Source: Streptococcus sp. zg-86
GTDB lineage: Bacteria; Bacillota; Bacilli; Lactobacillales; Streptococcaceae
DNA length: 64,000 nt
Direction: 5' to 3'
Assembly (NCBI RefSeq): GCF_017639855.1
Contig: NZ_CP072115.1
Coordinates: 558,001-622,000 of the forward strand
Each line of letters starts with the position of its first letter. The stretch's first letter is position 1. The position numbers were made by a program, and so were the translations under genes. The notes beneath the pieces were generated by a model that was not told the origin of the DNA, did not search any database, and saw only the letters and a list, made by a program, of their open reading frames with translations. Below are positions 33,349-41,226 of the stretch, piece by piece.

Positions 33349-35046
33349 CTAGAAAGTTGAGTCATTGATGCTGTCCAACCAATCGCTAGCTGCCTTGGTA
33401 GTTGCTGCGAGAGCTCCTTCTTTAAAGGGCGATTCAAGATTTGCAGCAGCAACGACTTGAAGGAAGGATTTTGTTCCACCGAGGTCACAGATACGAAGAT
33501 AATCTTCCCAAGCAGTTTCGTCCTTGTCTACTTGCGTGCGTTTCCAGAATTGGAGGGCGCAGACTTGGGCTAAAGTATAGTCAATGTAGTAGAACGGACT
33601 TGCAAAGATATGTCCTTGACGGTACCAGAAGATGCCACGGTTGAGTGCTTCTGATTCAGAGAAATCACGGTCAGGCAGATAGAGTTCTTCCAAACGTTTC
33701 CAAGTTGCCTTGCGTTCTGCAGGTGTCATGGTTGGATTTTCATAAATTTCATGTTGGAAATGATCGACCAGAACCCCATAGGGCAAGAAGAGAAGGGCGC
33801 CTGCTAGGTGACCAAATTTATATTTGTTCACCTGTTCTTTAAAGAAGCGATCCATCCAAGGCCAGGTCATAAATTCCATAGACATGGAGTGGATTTCACA
33901 GGTTTCATAGGTTGGCCAGATAACTTCAGGGCTGGCAATCCAACGTGAGCGATAGACTTGGAAGGCATGCCCAGCTTCGTGAGTCAAAACATCGATGTCG
34001 CCACTTGTTCCATTGAAGTTCGAAAAGATAAATGGACTCTTGTAATCTGGAATATAGGTACAATAACCGCCGCTATCTTTACCAGTTTTTGCAACCAAGT
34101 CAAGCAGCCCATGTTCCACCATAAAGTCAAAGAATTCACCTGTTTCTGCTGACAATTCATGGTACATTTTTTGTGCCTCTCCGACGATAAAATCAGGATC
34201 CCCTTGTGGTGTTGGATTACCGTCTAAGAATTCCAAGGCTAAATCATAGTGTTTGAGGCTAGGCACTTGAATGCGTTTTGCTTGGCGCTCGCGTAGTTTT
34301 TGTACGATTGGCACGACATGTTTGAGAATTTCTTCACGGTAGACCTTAACCATATCGCGGTTGTAGTCAAAGCGATTCATGGCTGCATAGCCATATTCTA
34401 CGTAGTCTTTAAAGCCAAGAGTATGGGCAATCTCAGTCCGAACCTTGACCAATTCATCATAGACACGGTCGAACTCTTCTTCTTTACTTGCAAAATAAGC
34501 TGTTGAAGCGTCAGAAGCAGCCTTGCGGACTGCACGGTCAGTTGATTGGGCAAATGGTGCCATTTGGGCAAGGTTGTAGGTTTGACCTTGGAAGTCAATT
34601 TTTGCTCCCGCAATCAAGTCCCTGTACTGGTCTACGAGTTCATTTTCCTTTTGGAAAAGAGGAATAGCCTCAGAGGAGAAAATCTTTTGCTTGTTTTCAG
34701 CCAACATGAAGAAGGTTTCTGGTAAGAATTCACTTAATGCTGCACGGTATGGACTAGCTAAAACGGCTTGGTAGTAGGCAGTTGTTAATTCTTCAAAGAG
34801 GGGGAGGTGTTCATTCCAAAACTTGGTTTCCTCATTGTAAAATTCATCCGTCATATCAATCGTATGGCGAATGTGCCATAAGTTCATCTGCGTGTCGAGG
34901 GTCGAGTTGATGGCTGTAATAGCTTTGACCACCTCAATGGCTTTTTCTGCTGAATCTGCCGTCTGTAATTGCTCCGTTAAATGAGATAAGTCTTCTTTGA
35001 CGAGGGTATAGTCAGGACGTGTATAGGTATAATATGTAAATTTCAT
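33349..35046 (-). CDS. M3-family oligoendopeptidase (PepF-like)
   Basis: A 565-residue zinc metallopeptidase degrading oligopeptides in the cytoplasm. The zinc site HEAGH lies in DVLTHEAGHAFQVYRS, with the third ligand in the downstream YETCEIHSMSMEFMTWPW region. The N-terminal helical half (LTEQLQTADSAEKAIEVVKAI) is usual for M3B. Length fits the family. The upstream - strand region has a ribosome site (GGAAAGGAAATTC) before ATG 35046. Confidence 0.9.
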   Translation of the reverse strand: MKFTYYTYTRPDYTLVKEDLSHLTEQLQTADSAEKAIEVVKAITAINSTLDTQMNLWHIRHTIDMTDEFYNEETKFWNEHLPLFEELTTAYYQAVLASPYRAALSEFLPETFFMLAENKQKIFSSEAIPLFQKENELVDQYRDLIAGAKIDFQGQTYNLAQMAPFAQSTDRAVRKAASDASTAYFASKEEEFDRVYDELVKVRTEIAHTLGFKDYVEYGYAAMNRFDYNRDMVKVYREEILKHVVPIVQKLRERQAKRIQVPSLKHYDLALEFLDGNPTPQGDPDFIVGEAQKMYHELSAETGEFFDFMVEHGLLDLVAKTGKDSGGYCTYIPDYKSPFIFSNFNGTSGDIDVLTHEAGHAFQVYRSRWIASPEVIWPTYETCEIHSMSMEFMTWPWMDRFFKEQVNKYKFGHLAGALLFLPYGVLVDHFQHEIYENPTMTPAERKATWKRLEELYLPDRDFSESEALNRGIFWYRQGHIFASPFYYIDYTLAQVCALQFWKRTQVDKDETAWEDYLRICDLGGTKSFLQVVAAANLESPFKEGALAATTKAASDWLDSINDSTF

Positions 35047-35124
35047 AAGAATTTCCTTTCCATTGTTCTATCTACTATCTTACTCTTTTTGAAAACGTTT
35101 TGCAAATCGAGAGTGAGGAATGAT

Positions 35125-35152
35125 TTGCAAGTGCTAAAAAATATGCTAAAAT
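35125..35152 (+). promoter_or_regulatory. ppaC promoter
   Basis: TTGCAA (35125-35130), a 16-base spacer and TGCTAAAAT (extended -10 ending 35152). Confidence 0.6.
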
Positions 35153-35184
35153 AGAATGAATACTGTTTAAAGAGGTAATAGAAC

Positions 35185-36120
35185 ATGTCAAAATTGTTAG
35201 TTTTTGGTCACCAAAATCCTGATACAGATGCGATTGCGTCTTCTTATGGTTGGGCTTATTTGGAACGTGAGGCTTTTGGTCGTGATGCGGAAAGCGTAGC
35301 GCTTGGGACACCAAATGAAGAAACAGCCTTTGCTCTTAACTATTTTGGGGTAACAGCACCGCGCGTGGTAGAATCTGCTAAGGCAGAAGGTGTAGCGCAG
35401 GTCATCTTAACAGACCACAATGAATTCCAGCAATCTATTTCTGATATCAAAGAAGTAGAAGTAGTTGCAGTTGTTGACCACCACCGTGTGGCGAATTTTG
35501 AAACAGCAAATCCTCTTTACATGCGCTTGGAGCCAGTTGGATCAGCTTCTTCCATCGTTTACCGTGCCTTCAAGGAAAATGGTTTGACACCACCAAAAGA
35601 AGTGGCAGGTTTACTCTTGTCAGGTTTGATTTCGGACACACTCTTGCTCAAATCTCCAACCACTCATGCAAGCGACCCACAAGTCGCTAGAGAATTGGCA
35701 GAACTAGCAGGCGTTAACTTGGAAGAATACGGACTTGCTATGCTCAAAGCAGGAACTAATCTTGCTAGCAAAACTGCTGATGAATTGATTGACATCGATG
35801 CTAAAACCTTCGAATTAAATGGTAACGCCGTTCGTGTGGCACAGGTCAATACGGTTGATATTGCAGAAGTTTTGGAGCGCCAAGCAGAAATCGAAGCAGC
35901 CATTGAAGCTGCAAGTAAGGAAAATGACTATTCAGACTTTGTCTTGATGATTACGGATATTGTCAACTCAAATTCTGAAATCCTAGCTCTTGGTCGCAAC
36001 ATGGATAAGGTCGAAGCAGCCTTTAACTTCAAACTCGAAAACAACCATGCCTTCCTGGCAGGAGCAGTTTCTCGTAAAAAACAAGTTGTTCCACAGTTGA
36101 CAGAAAGCTTTGGCAACTAA
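35185..36120 (+). CDS. ppaC: Manganese-dependent inorganic pyrophosphatase (family II)
   Basis: A 311-residue DHH-superfamily enzyme hydrolysing pyrophosphate. Metal ligands appear in FGHQNPDTDAIAS, LTDHNEFQQ and VVDHHRVANF, and the C-terminal substrate motif is AGAVSRKKQVVP. ATG 35185 follows AAGAGGTAATAGAAC. It is intact and ends in a hairpin that also underlies the next promoter. Confidence 0.97.
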   Translation: MSKLLVFGHQNPDTDAIASSYGWAYLEREAFGRDAESVALGTPNEETAFALNYFGVTAPRVVESAKAEGVAQVILTDHNEFQQSISDIKEVEVVAVVDHHRVANFETANPLYMRLEPVGSASSIVYRAFKENGLTPPKEVAGLLLSGLISDTLLLKSPTTHASDPQVARELAELAGVNLEEYGLAMLKAGTNLASKTADELIDIDAKTFELNGNAVRVAQVNTVDIAEVLERQAEIEAAIEAASKENDYSDFVLMITDIVNSNSEILALGRNMDKVEAAFNFKLENNHAFLAGAVSRKKQVVPQLTESFGN

Positions 36121-36130
36121 TCTATGAATC

Positions 36131-36168
36131 GACAAAGTCCTATTTGGTAGACCAGGTGGGACTTTTTG
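36131..36168 (+). terminator. ppaC terminator
   Basis: ACAAAGTCC pairs with GGACTTTTTGT around a loop containing TTTGGTAGACCA. Confidence 0.6.
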
Positions 36169-36170
36169 TG

Positions 36171-36179
36171 TGGTATAAT
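36171..36179 (+). promoter_or_regulatory. Promoter of the DUF1803 gene, giving a leaderless mRNA
   Basis: The extended -10 TGGTATAAT ends six bases before ATG 36186. A start point seven bases after the -10 would fall on the A of the ATG. No ribosome site precedes it. Confidence 0.6.
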
Positions 36180-36185
36180 AATCTT

Positions 36186-36875
36186 ATGATTAAAGTTTAC
36201 AATCCAACCAAGCTAACCCGCACCGCTTTTTTTCAAGAACTCATTCAGTATCTGGACCAGCAAGATGATGTAACCCTGCGACAGATTAAAAAAGAGTTTG
36301 CGACGGTTTTACATGTGGACCGGCAATTGGATCGCTTGATTGAAGCAGGCTATATTCGCAGGAAGGATCGCCGCTATACAAATGCCTTTTCTTGCTTGAC
36401 TAGCTTAGAGGGCTTGAGGCTAGATCAGGAAATTTTTGTAGAGACGACCAGTCCGATTTTTGAGGAATTAAGCCGTGCGACCTTTACGGTTGCAACAAGC
36501 AATTCCACCAACAAGGTCATCATAGAGGAAGAAGTTGATGCGCTTCGGGAGCGCTTGACCTTGTCATCTTATTTTTACAAGTTGTCCAACCAGCTTCCCT
36601 TATCAAGCGATCAAGAGGTTCTCTATCAGCTTTTGGGTGATGTCAACAAAGACTATGCCATGAAGTATATGACGACTTTTTTGTTGAAATTTGCACGAAA
36701 AGATAGAGTTTTACAACGACGCTCTGATATTTTTGTCAGAGCATTGGAAATCCTAGGTTTTATCAAGGAAGTTGATGCGCAGACCTATGCCTTAACCATG
36801 GGGTTGGATAAGGAAAATCTCGTTTTTTATACTCGTCAAAAATCAAACTCTAATGTCGTTAACTTACCTTGCTGA
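36186..36875 (+). CDS. DUF1803-type protein with repeat-derived C-terminus
   Basis: A 229-residue soluble protein. The N-terminus resembles a winged-helix-like region (TRTAFFQELIQYLDQQDDVTLRQIKKEFATVLHVDRQLDRLIEAGYIRRKDRRY), which fits the DUF1803 proteins of streptococci. The last 15 residues (YTRQKSNSNVVNLPC) and the stop are encoded by an R1-inner repeat (36828-36933), so the native C-terminus has been replaced or extended. It could bind nucleic acid, but this is speculative. Confidence 0.75.
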   Translation: MIKVYNPTKLTRTAFFQELIQYLDQQDDVTLRQIKKEFATVLHVDRQLDRLIEAGYIRRKDRRYTNAFSCLTSLEGLRLDQEIFVETTSPIFEELSRATFTVATSNSTNKVIIEEEVDALRERLTLSSYFYKLSNQLPLSSDQEVLYQLLGDVNKDYAMKYMTTFLLKFARKDRVLQRRSDIFVRALEILGFIKEVDAQTYALTMGLDKENLVFYTRQKSNSNVVNLPC

Positions 36876-36933
36876 ACCCCAGTTCTATCTGCGGTTTTGT
36901 TGCCTAATTAGATTTTGATTTTTATAGAGTATA
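36828..36933 (+). repeat. R1 inner block, short copy E
   Basis: A 106-bp sequence starting TATACTCGTCAAAAATCAAA and ending GATTTTTATAGAGTATA. It matches the inner part of R1 copies (for example 18769-18871) but stands without the outer TATAGTG ends. The ends are inverted (TATACTC/GAGTATA), so it may be an element in its own right. Its left part codes for the end of the DUF1803 protein. Confidence 0.8.
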
Positions 36934-36974
36934 CGGCTATAAAATAAGACAGAGCAAAAAGTCTTAAAAATAGT

Positions 36975-37023
36975 AAATGGCTTAAAATAACGTTGTCAAG
37001 AAACGTTGATTCTAAGCCATTTT
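36975..37023. terminator. Long bidirectional terminator hairpin
   Basis: AAATGGCTTAAAATAACGTT and ACGTTGATTCTAAGCCATTT form a long, slightly mismatched stem between two converging genes. Confidence 0.7.
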
Positions 37024-37084
37024 GTATTGTTCAATTTTTAAGAGAAAGGCTAAACATTGAGTTTTTACCCATCCTCATTTTAAT

Positions 37085-38251
37085 TTAGTCTTCTTTATCT
37101 TTATTTGTCAAACTTTGAAACCACTGGTTAACCTTGTCGTAAGGCGTTGTCAGAGCTTCTTTCCAGACCTGATAACGGGTATCAATTAAGAGTCGGAAGA
37201 GCTTATCGAGCATTTCTCGTTCTTCATCGGTTAGATTTTGTTGTTGTTCCATTAGGAGGGCGATTTTTTTAGGAGTATCTACGGTAAAGTCATTAAGACG
37301 TTCAATACCAGCGTCAATAAACATACCAAACAGTAAATCAAAGAAGTGCTTGAGTTCGTCCTCGTTTAGACTGGCTGTCCATGTTTTTAAGGTTGTGTCA
37401 ATCTGGATACTGTTTTCCGTCAAGGCAGGTGCTAGTTTGAAATCATGTCCCTCAACTTCCCAAGTGAAGCTGATATGTTGGAGCAGGCCAAAGGCTTTAC
37501 TTTCGACAATCTCTGCCTTGTCAGGTGTTTCAAGTAGCATACCGACAATCGAATTTTGGGGGATGATAGACTGGATGCGTTCTTTCATTGCTTGATAACC
37601 GTCTGATTCAATTACAGAAGGATGAACTCCGGGAGAATCATAAGCAATAATCTGCGCAATGCGTTCTTGATTTCTTGGTTCTAGCTGACTGCTGGCATAG
37701 ATGGCGAGATTTCCTCCCTTGGAGTGTCCAGCTACATAGACCGTGTAGTTTGGAAGCTGCATGATGGAGTTAAGGTACTGGGTTGCAGATTGTTGGGCAG
37801 GGATTTCTGCCATGTAGGTCATATGAAAATCTTCTTTCCAACCGATAATGGTGTCATCTGTTCCCCTGAAAATCGTGACGAGTTTGTCTTGGCCAACTTT
37901 GTAGGTAATGGCCGCAAACTGCTTTTCCTCTTCCTTATCATAGTCGTTAACATAGGCAAGTGCTTTGATAGCCTTGAAACGTTTACTATTTTTTAATAAG
38001 TCGAGCAGCTTAATGCGATCTGGGGTAATGGTGACAGAGAGATTGGGGGTATCACCATGATTTTTCTCTTCAAATTGCGTAATGATATAATCCAAGCGCT
38101 TCAGTTGCTGAACGGTTACATCGGATGAAACTAAGCCGTCAAAAGGCAGATAGGAAATCTCTGTTAAGGCTAGAATATCCAAGCGATTGAGGGGTAAATC
38201 GTAAAAATCGTGATTGGCTACTTCTTCAATGTAATTCAGTAGATTTGGCAT
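37085..38251 (-). CDS. DUF2974 lipase-like alpha/beta hydrolase
   Basis: A 388-residue protein. The nucleophile elbow GHSKGG lies in YVAGHSKGGNLAIYASS; the aspartate is probably near IIAYDSPGVHPSV, with a later His (EGHDFKLAP). VTIFRGTDDTIIGWKEDF is the oxyanion side. DUF2974/Mbeg1-like proteins are widespread in streptococci with unproven substrate; a lipase or esterase is likely. No signal peptide is seen. It is monocistronic. Confidence 0.85.
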   Translation of the reverse strand: MPNLLNYIEEVANHDFYDLPLNRLDILALTEISYLPFDGLVSSDVTVQQLKRLDYIITQFEEKNHGDTPNLSVTITPDRIKLLDLLKNSKRFKAIKALAYVNDYDKEEEKQFAAITYKVGQDKLVTIFRGTDDTIIGWKEDFHMTYMAEIPAQQSATQYLNSIMQLPNYTVYVAGHSKGGNLAIYASSQLEPRNQERIAQIIAYDSPGVHPSVIESDGYQAMKERIQSIIPQNSIVGMLLETPDKAEIVESKAFGLLQHISFTWEVEGHDFKLAPALTENSIQIDTTLKTWTASLNEDELKHFFDLLFGMFIDAGIERLNDFTVDTPKKIALLMEQQQNLTDEEREMLDKLFRLLIDTRYQVWKEALTTPYDKVNQWFQSLTNKDKED

Positions 38252-38378
38252 AGAATACTCCTATGATATATTTAAACTATTATATCGTATCAAAAGGATA
38301 GTCGCAACTACTGGACAAATTGTTCTTCCTGGCCTTAATAAGAGAAGGCGAACGCCTGAGCTTTTCTTATCATTCGCC

Positions 38379-38747
38379 GAGAAATCCTGTCCTAGGTTAC
38401 AAGTTAGCTTTTCATTCAGAAAAATTCTATCCTAGAAGTTGAGTGAAGTCATCACTGGTTGGAAAAACGCTCCTAGCTTCTAAGAGAAGCCTTTCTTGAT
38501 CGAAAAATGGTTCCCTAATTTCTAAGTCTGACGTTTTTCAGAAAAAATATTCGGGACTTGCTTTTAGGCATCTCATCTTTCATTAAAATGTTCGTGCCTT
38601 GCTGCAAGGACAGCTCTTTCTTGTCGAAAATCGCCAGTCTAGCTTCCTAGTTTTGTGTTTTCGACTGAAACAGTCTATCCTAGAAATTAAGTGAGGCTTT
38701 TTCATTGAAAATGGCCTTGCCTATTATCTTTGTTTCTTGATTGATTG
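38379..38747 (+). repeat. Degenerate tandem repeat of about 41 bp, nine units
   Basis: Units starting GAAAAATnn or a variant occur at 38379, 38419, 38462, 38502, 38541, 38584, 38626, 38667 and 38707, spaced 39-43 bases. Each has roughly the form GAAAAT..TATCCTAG.TT..AAGT.A.....TTTC(A/G)TT. The copies have diverged greatly and share only the frame of motifs. The 630-bp gap 38252-38885 holds no gene; the remaining parts show nothing else. Confidence 0.65.
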
Positions 38748-38856
38748 GTCGACTTTCGATAACCTTATTTACAGAAAGTGAAGGATAGAGGCGACTGGGT
38801 GACAAAAATGTTAGAAAGAAATGGTAGGTTTTCGTTTTTTTACTAGGAAAATAGCT

Positions 38857-38862
38857 TATAAT
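38857..38862 (+). promoter_or_regulatory. -10 box before the response regulator
   Basis: TATAAT, 23 bases before ATG 38886, with a poor -35 in a T-run. Confidence 0.5.
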
Positions 38863-38885
38863 GGAAGAAGAGAGGACGTGGTGCA

Positions 38886-39572
38886 ATGAAGCAAAAAATC
38901 TTACTTGTAGAAGATGATACAGTTATTCGTCAATTGGTGGCAAAAAATCTTCGGAATTGGAATTATGAAGTGGCTGAAAGCGAGGATTTTCAGCTGATTT
39001 TAGAGCAGGTAGAGGCATTTCAACCGCATTTGATTTTAATGGATATTGGTCTGCCTTTTTTTAACGGCTATTACTGGTGTCAAGAAATCCGGAAAATCTC
39101 ACGTGTGCCGCTTCTTTTTCTGTCCTCACGCGATCAACCCATGGATATTGTAATGGCCATCAATCTAGGGGGCGATGATTATGTGACCAAGCCTTTTGAT
39201 ATGACGGTTCTTCTAGCGAAAATTCAAGGACTTTTACGCAGAACCTATGACTTTTTGGGTGAGCAGACGGTATTGACCTTTGAAGGCATTCGGTTGGACT
39301 TAAAAAGTATGCAGGTGAGCTATGATGGTGTGAGTGAAGATTTGACCAAAAATGAATTTCAAATCCTAAGAATTTTATTCGAGCGGCCGCAGGCCATTGT
39401 CAGTCGGGAAGAATTGATGAAAGAATTATGGAATAGCGACTTGTTTGTCGATGATAATACACTGACGGTGAATGTCGGGCGTTTGCGGCGTAAATTAGCA
39501 GATATGGGCTTGCAGGATATTATCGTGACCAAAAAAGGAATCGGATATGGATTGGTGCAGCACGATGACTAA
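38886..39572 (+). CDS. BceR-like response regulator (OmpR family)
   Basis: A 228-residue regulator. The receiver domain (KILLVEDDTVIRQLVAKNL) has the phosphorylation site D53 in LILMDIGLP and the K in VTKPFD. The C-terminal winged helix ends in NTLTVNVGRLRRKLADMG. Its kinase partner follows with an eight-base overlap. The combination with a short kinase and a large FtsX-like ABC permease downstream points to a bacitracin/peptide-antibiotic sensing system. The operator at 41054 fits such a regulator. Confidence 0.9.
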   Translation: MKQKILLVEDDTVIRQLVAKNLRNWNYEVAESEDFQLILEQVEAFQPHLILMDIGLPFFNGYYWCQEIRKISRVPLLFLSSRDQPMDIVMAINLGGDDYVTKPFDMTVLLAKIQGLLRRTYDFLGEQTVLTFEGIRLDLKSMQVSYDGVSEDLTKNEFQILRILFERPQAIVSREELMKELWNSDLFVDDNTLTVNVGRLRRKLADMGLQDIIVTKKGIGYGLVQHDD

Positions 39573-40545
39573 AGGACAAGTAGGCTTTTTTGTTAAGCGC
39601 TGGCTGGCAACGCGTTTGTTGTTCCTATTGGGCATGCTCTTCTTTATTCTTCTTATCGGTGGTTTTAGTCTACTCTTTCATGTGGAGAATGCACTTGTTG
39701 GCTATGCCAGTCTGTTGCTTTTCTGCATTGTTGGAGTGGTGTTTTTCCTTGATATGGGCAAGGAGTGGCGGCAGTTTACCTTGGCAAGCAGGCGAGAGCT
39801 TGTGACGAGAGGAACAGCGACTGAAGTAGTCTTACAAGCTCGTGTGCAAGAGTTAGAAGAAGAATTACGCCAACAACTGGATCAGGAGCGCAGGCGTCAG
39901 AGTGATTTTCAAGACTACTATACCTTGTGGGCTCACCAGATGAAAATCCCCATTGCAGCCAGTCAACTGCTAGCGAGAGATTTGCCAGCTGGTCCTGAGA
40001 GGCAGGCCTTGGAGCAGGAATTGTTCAAGGTTGAGCAATATACAGGACAAGTCTTGCATTATTTGCGCTTGCAATCCTTTCATGAAGACTTGCTTGTTCA
40101 GCGTGAATCGCTTGATTTTCTCGTTCGGCAAGTCATCAAGAAGTATTCGATTTTCTTTATCCAGCAAAAGACAGAGCTTCGCTTAGATGAGTTAGAGCTG
40201 ACTCTTGCAACAGACAAGAAATGGTTCTGCCTCCTGCTTGAACAATTTATTTCCAATGCTATTAAGTATACGGTAGGTGGACAAATTTGGATTTACCTAG
40301 ACGGTGCTGATCTGGTCATCCAAGATACAGGGATAGGCATTGCTAAAAGTGACATGGAACGGATTTTTGCTCGTGGCTTCTCAGGCTACAATGGCCGCAT
40401 TTCGCAACAATCTTCTGGTCTAGGACTGTATTTGGCACAAGGAATTGGTGAAAAGTTGGGACTGACCTTCCGTCTGACATCGGAAATAGGACAAGGCACA
40501 CAGGTACGCATCTGCCTCAAAGAAGAAAAACTGATTCTTGATTGA
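39565..40545 (+). CDS. BceS-like intramembrane-sensing histidine kinase
   Basis: A 326-residue kinase: two membrane helices near residues 10-65 with almost no extracellular loop, then the H-box WAHQMKIPIAAS (H124) and ATPase motifs EQFISNAIKY, IQDTGIGIAKSDMERIF, SSGLGLYLAQGI. Such kinases sense through their partner ABC permease. ATG 39565 overlaps the regulator stop by eight bases. A repeat starts one base after the stop codon. Confidence 0.9.
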   Translation: MTKGQVGFFVKRWLATRLLFLLGMLFFILLIGGFSLLFHVENALVGYASLLLFCIVGVVFFLDMGKEWRQFTLASRRELVTRGTATEVVLQARVQELEEELRQQLDQERRRQSDFQDYYTLWAHQMKIPIAASQLLARDLPAGPERQALEQELFKVEQYTGQVLHYLRLQSFHEDLLVQRESLDFLVRQVIKKYSIFFIQQKTELRLDELELTLATDKKWFCLLLEQFISNAIKYTVGGQIWIYLDGADLVIQDTGIGIAKSDMERIFARGFSGYNGRISQQSSGLGLYLAQGIGEKLGLTFRLTSEIGQGTQVRICLKEEKLILD

Positions 40546-40546
40546 C

Positions 40547-40651
40547 TATAGTGGGCTGAGAAAGGAATAGGACAAGGCAAGGAGCTGCAAATAGAACTGG
40601 TGTTCATTAAAGCGACTTAACGATGTCCTAACCTTTATTCAATTCACTATA
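40547..40651 (+). repeat. R1 repeat, internally deleted copy F
   Basis: A 105-bp copy with both TATAGTG-type ends (TATAGTGGGCTGAGAAAGG and CAATTCACTATA) but most of the middle missing. It lies directly after the kinase stop codon. Confidence 0.8.
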
Positions 40652-41048
40652 AGAACCTGTATTTACGGCATAGCAACGCTATTCAGGTCTTATTTTTCGC
40701 TACACATCGTTGCTTTTTTTCGAAATACAGTCAGTATTCCTTCATAAGATACGAGGGCGTAAAAAAAAGCGAATGAAAAATAGGAAATATGACGAAGAAG
40801 CGTAAGCTTCTAGGAGTATTTATCTTTTTTCCGAGCTTTTAGCCCGAGTTCAATTATCTAAGATACGAGAGCGTTAAAAGGCACACAGTATACCCCTAGG
40901 GCATCCGTATCTGTAGAACGAGCAAGCTCGTAACAGCTACGGTAAGATAGGAGATTGACGATGTGTTCGATGAACACAAGGCATTATATAGCTCTTAGTT
41001 CGTGTTCAGTTCTCCATCCACTATACTTCGCTTATGAATACAGGTTCT
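40652..41048. repeat. R2-containing insert bounded by 12-bp inverted repeats
   Basis: AGAACCTGTATT (40652-40663) and AATACAGGTTCT (41037-41048) are perfect inverted repeats. Between them 40743-41025 matches the composite at 27187-27310, 27687-27780 and 27904-27944, at roughly 90% or more by eye, including the ACGAGCAAGCTCGT and GTGTTCGATGAACAC hairpins and the CCACTATA end. No ORF. It separates the regulator pair from the transporter genes. Confidence 0.75.
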
Positions 41049-41053
41049 AAAAC

Positions 41054-41067
41054 TAACAAAAATGTAA
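41054..41067 (+). promoter_or_regulatory. BceR-type operator
   Basis: TAACA-AAAA-TGTAA exactly fits the published TNACA-N4-TGTAA consensus for BceR-like regulators. It lies 160 bases before the transporter ATPase gene, five bases past the inserted repeat. A clear promoter after it could not be picked. Confidence 0.7.
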
Positions 41068-41226
41068 GACAAATGAGAGCTAAAGCTAAGGTAGCATAGG
41101 AAGAAATGGGCTATCATAAGACTAGAAAGAGTTGAGCAGACAGAAGATTCATCTGTTTGAACAGGCAAGACAGTATCGGTTACGGATGTCTGTACTTGCG
41201 ATTCAAGGAATACAAGGAGGTTTATA

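Noticed and set aside
38379..38747. Possible degenerate CRISPR array (about 41-bp period)
   Set aside because: No conserved repeat of 23-40 bp, no spacers and no cas genes; only short motifs recur.
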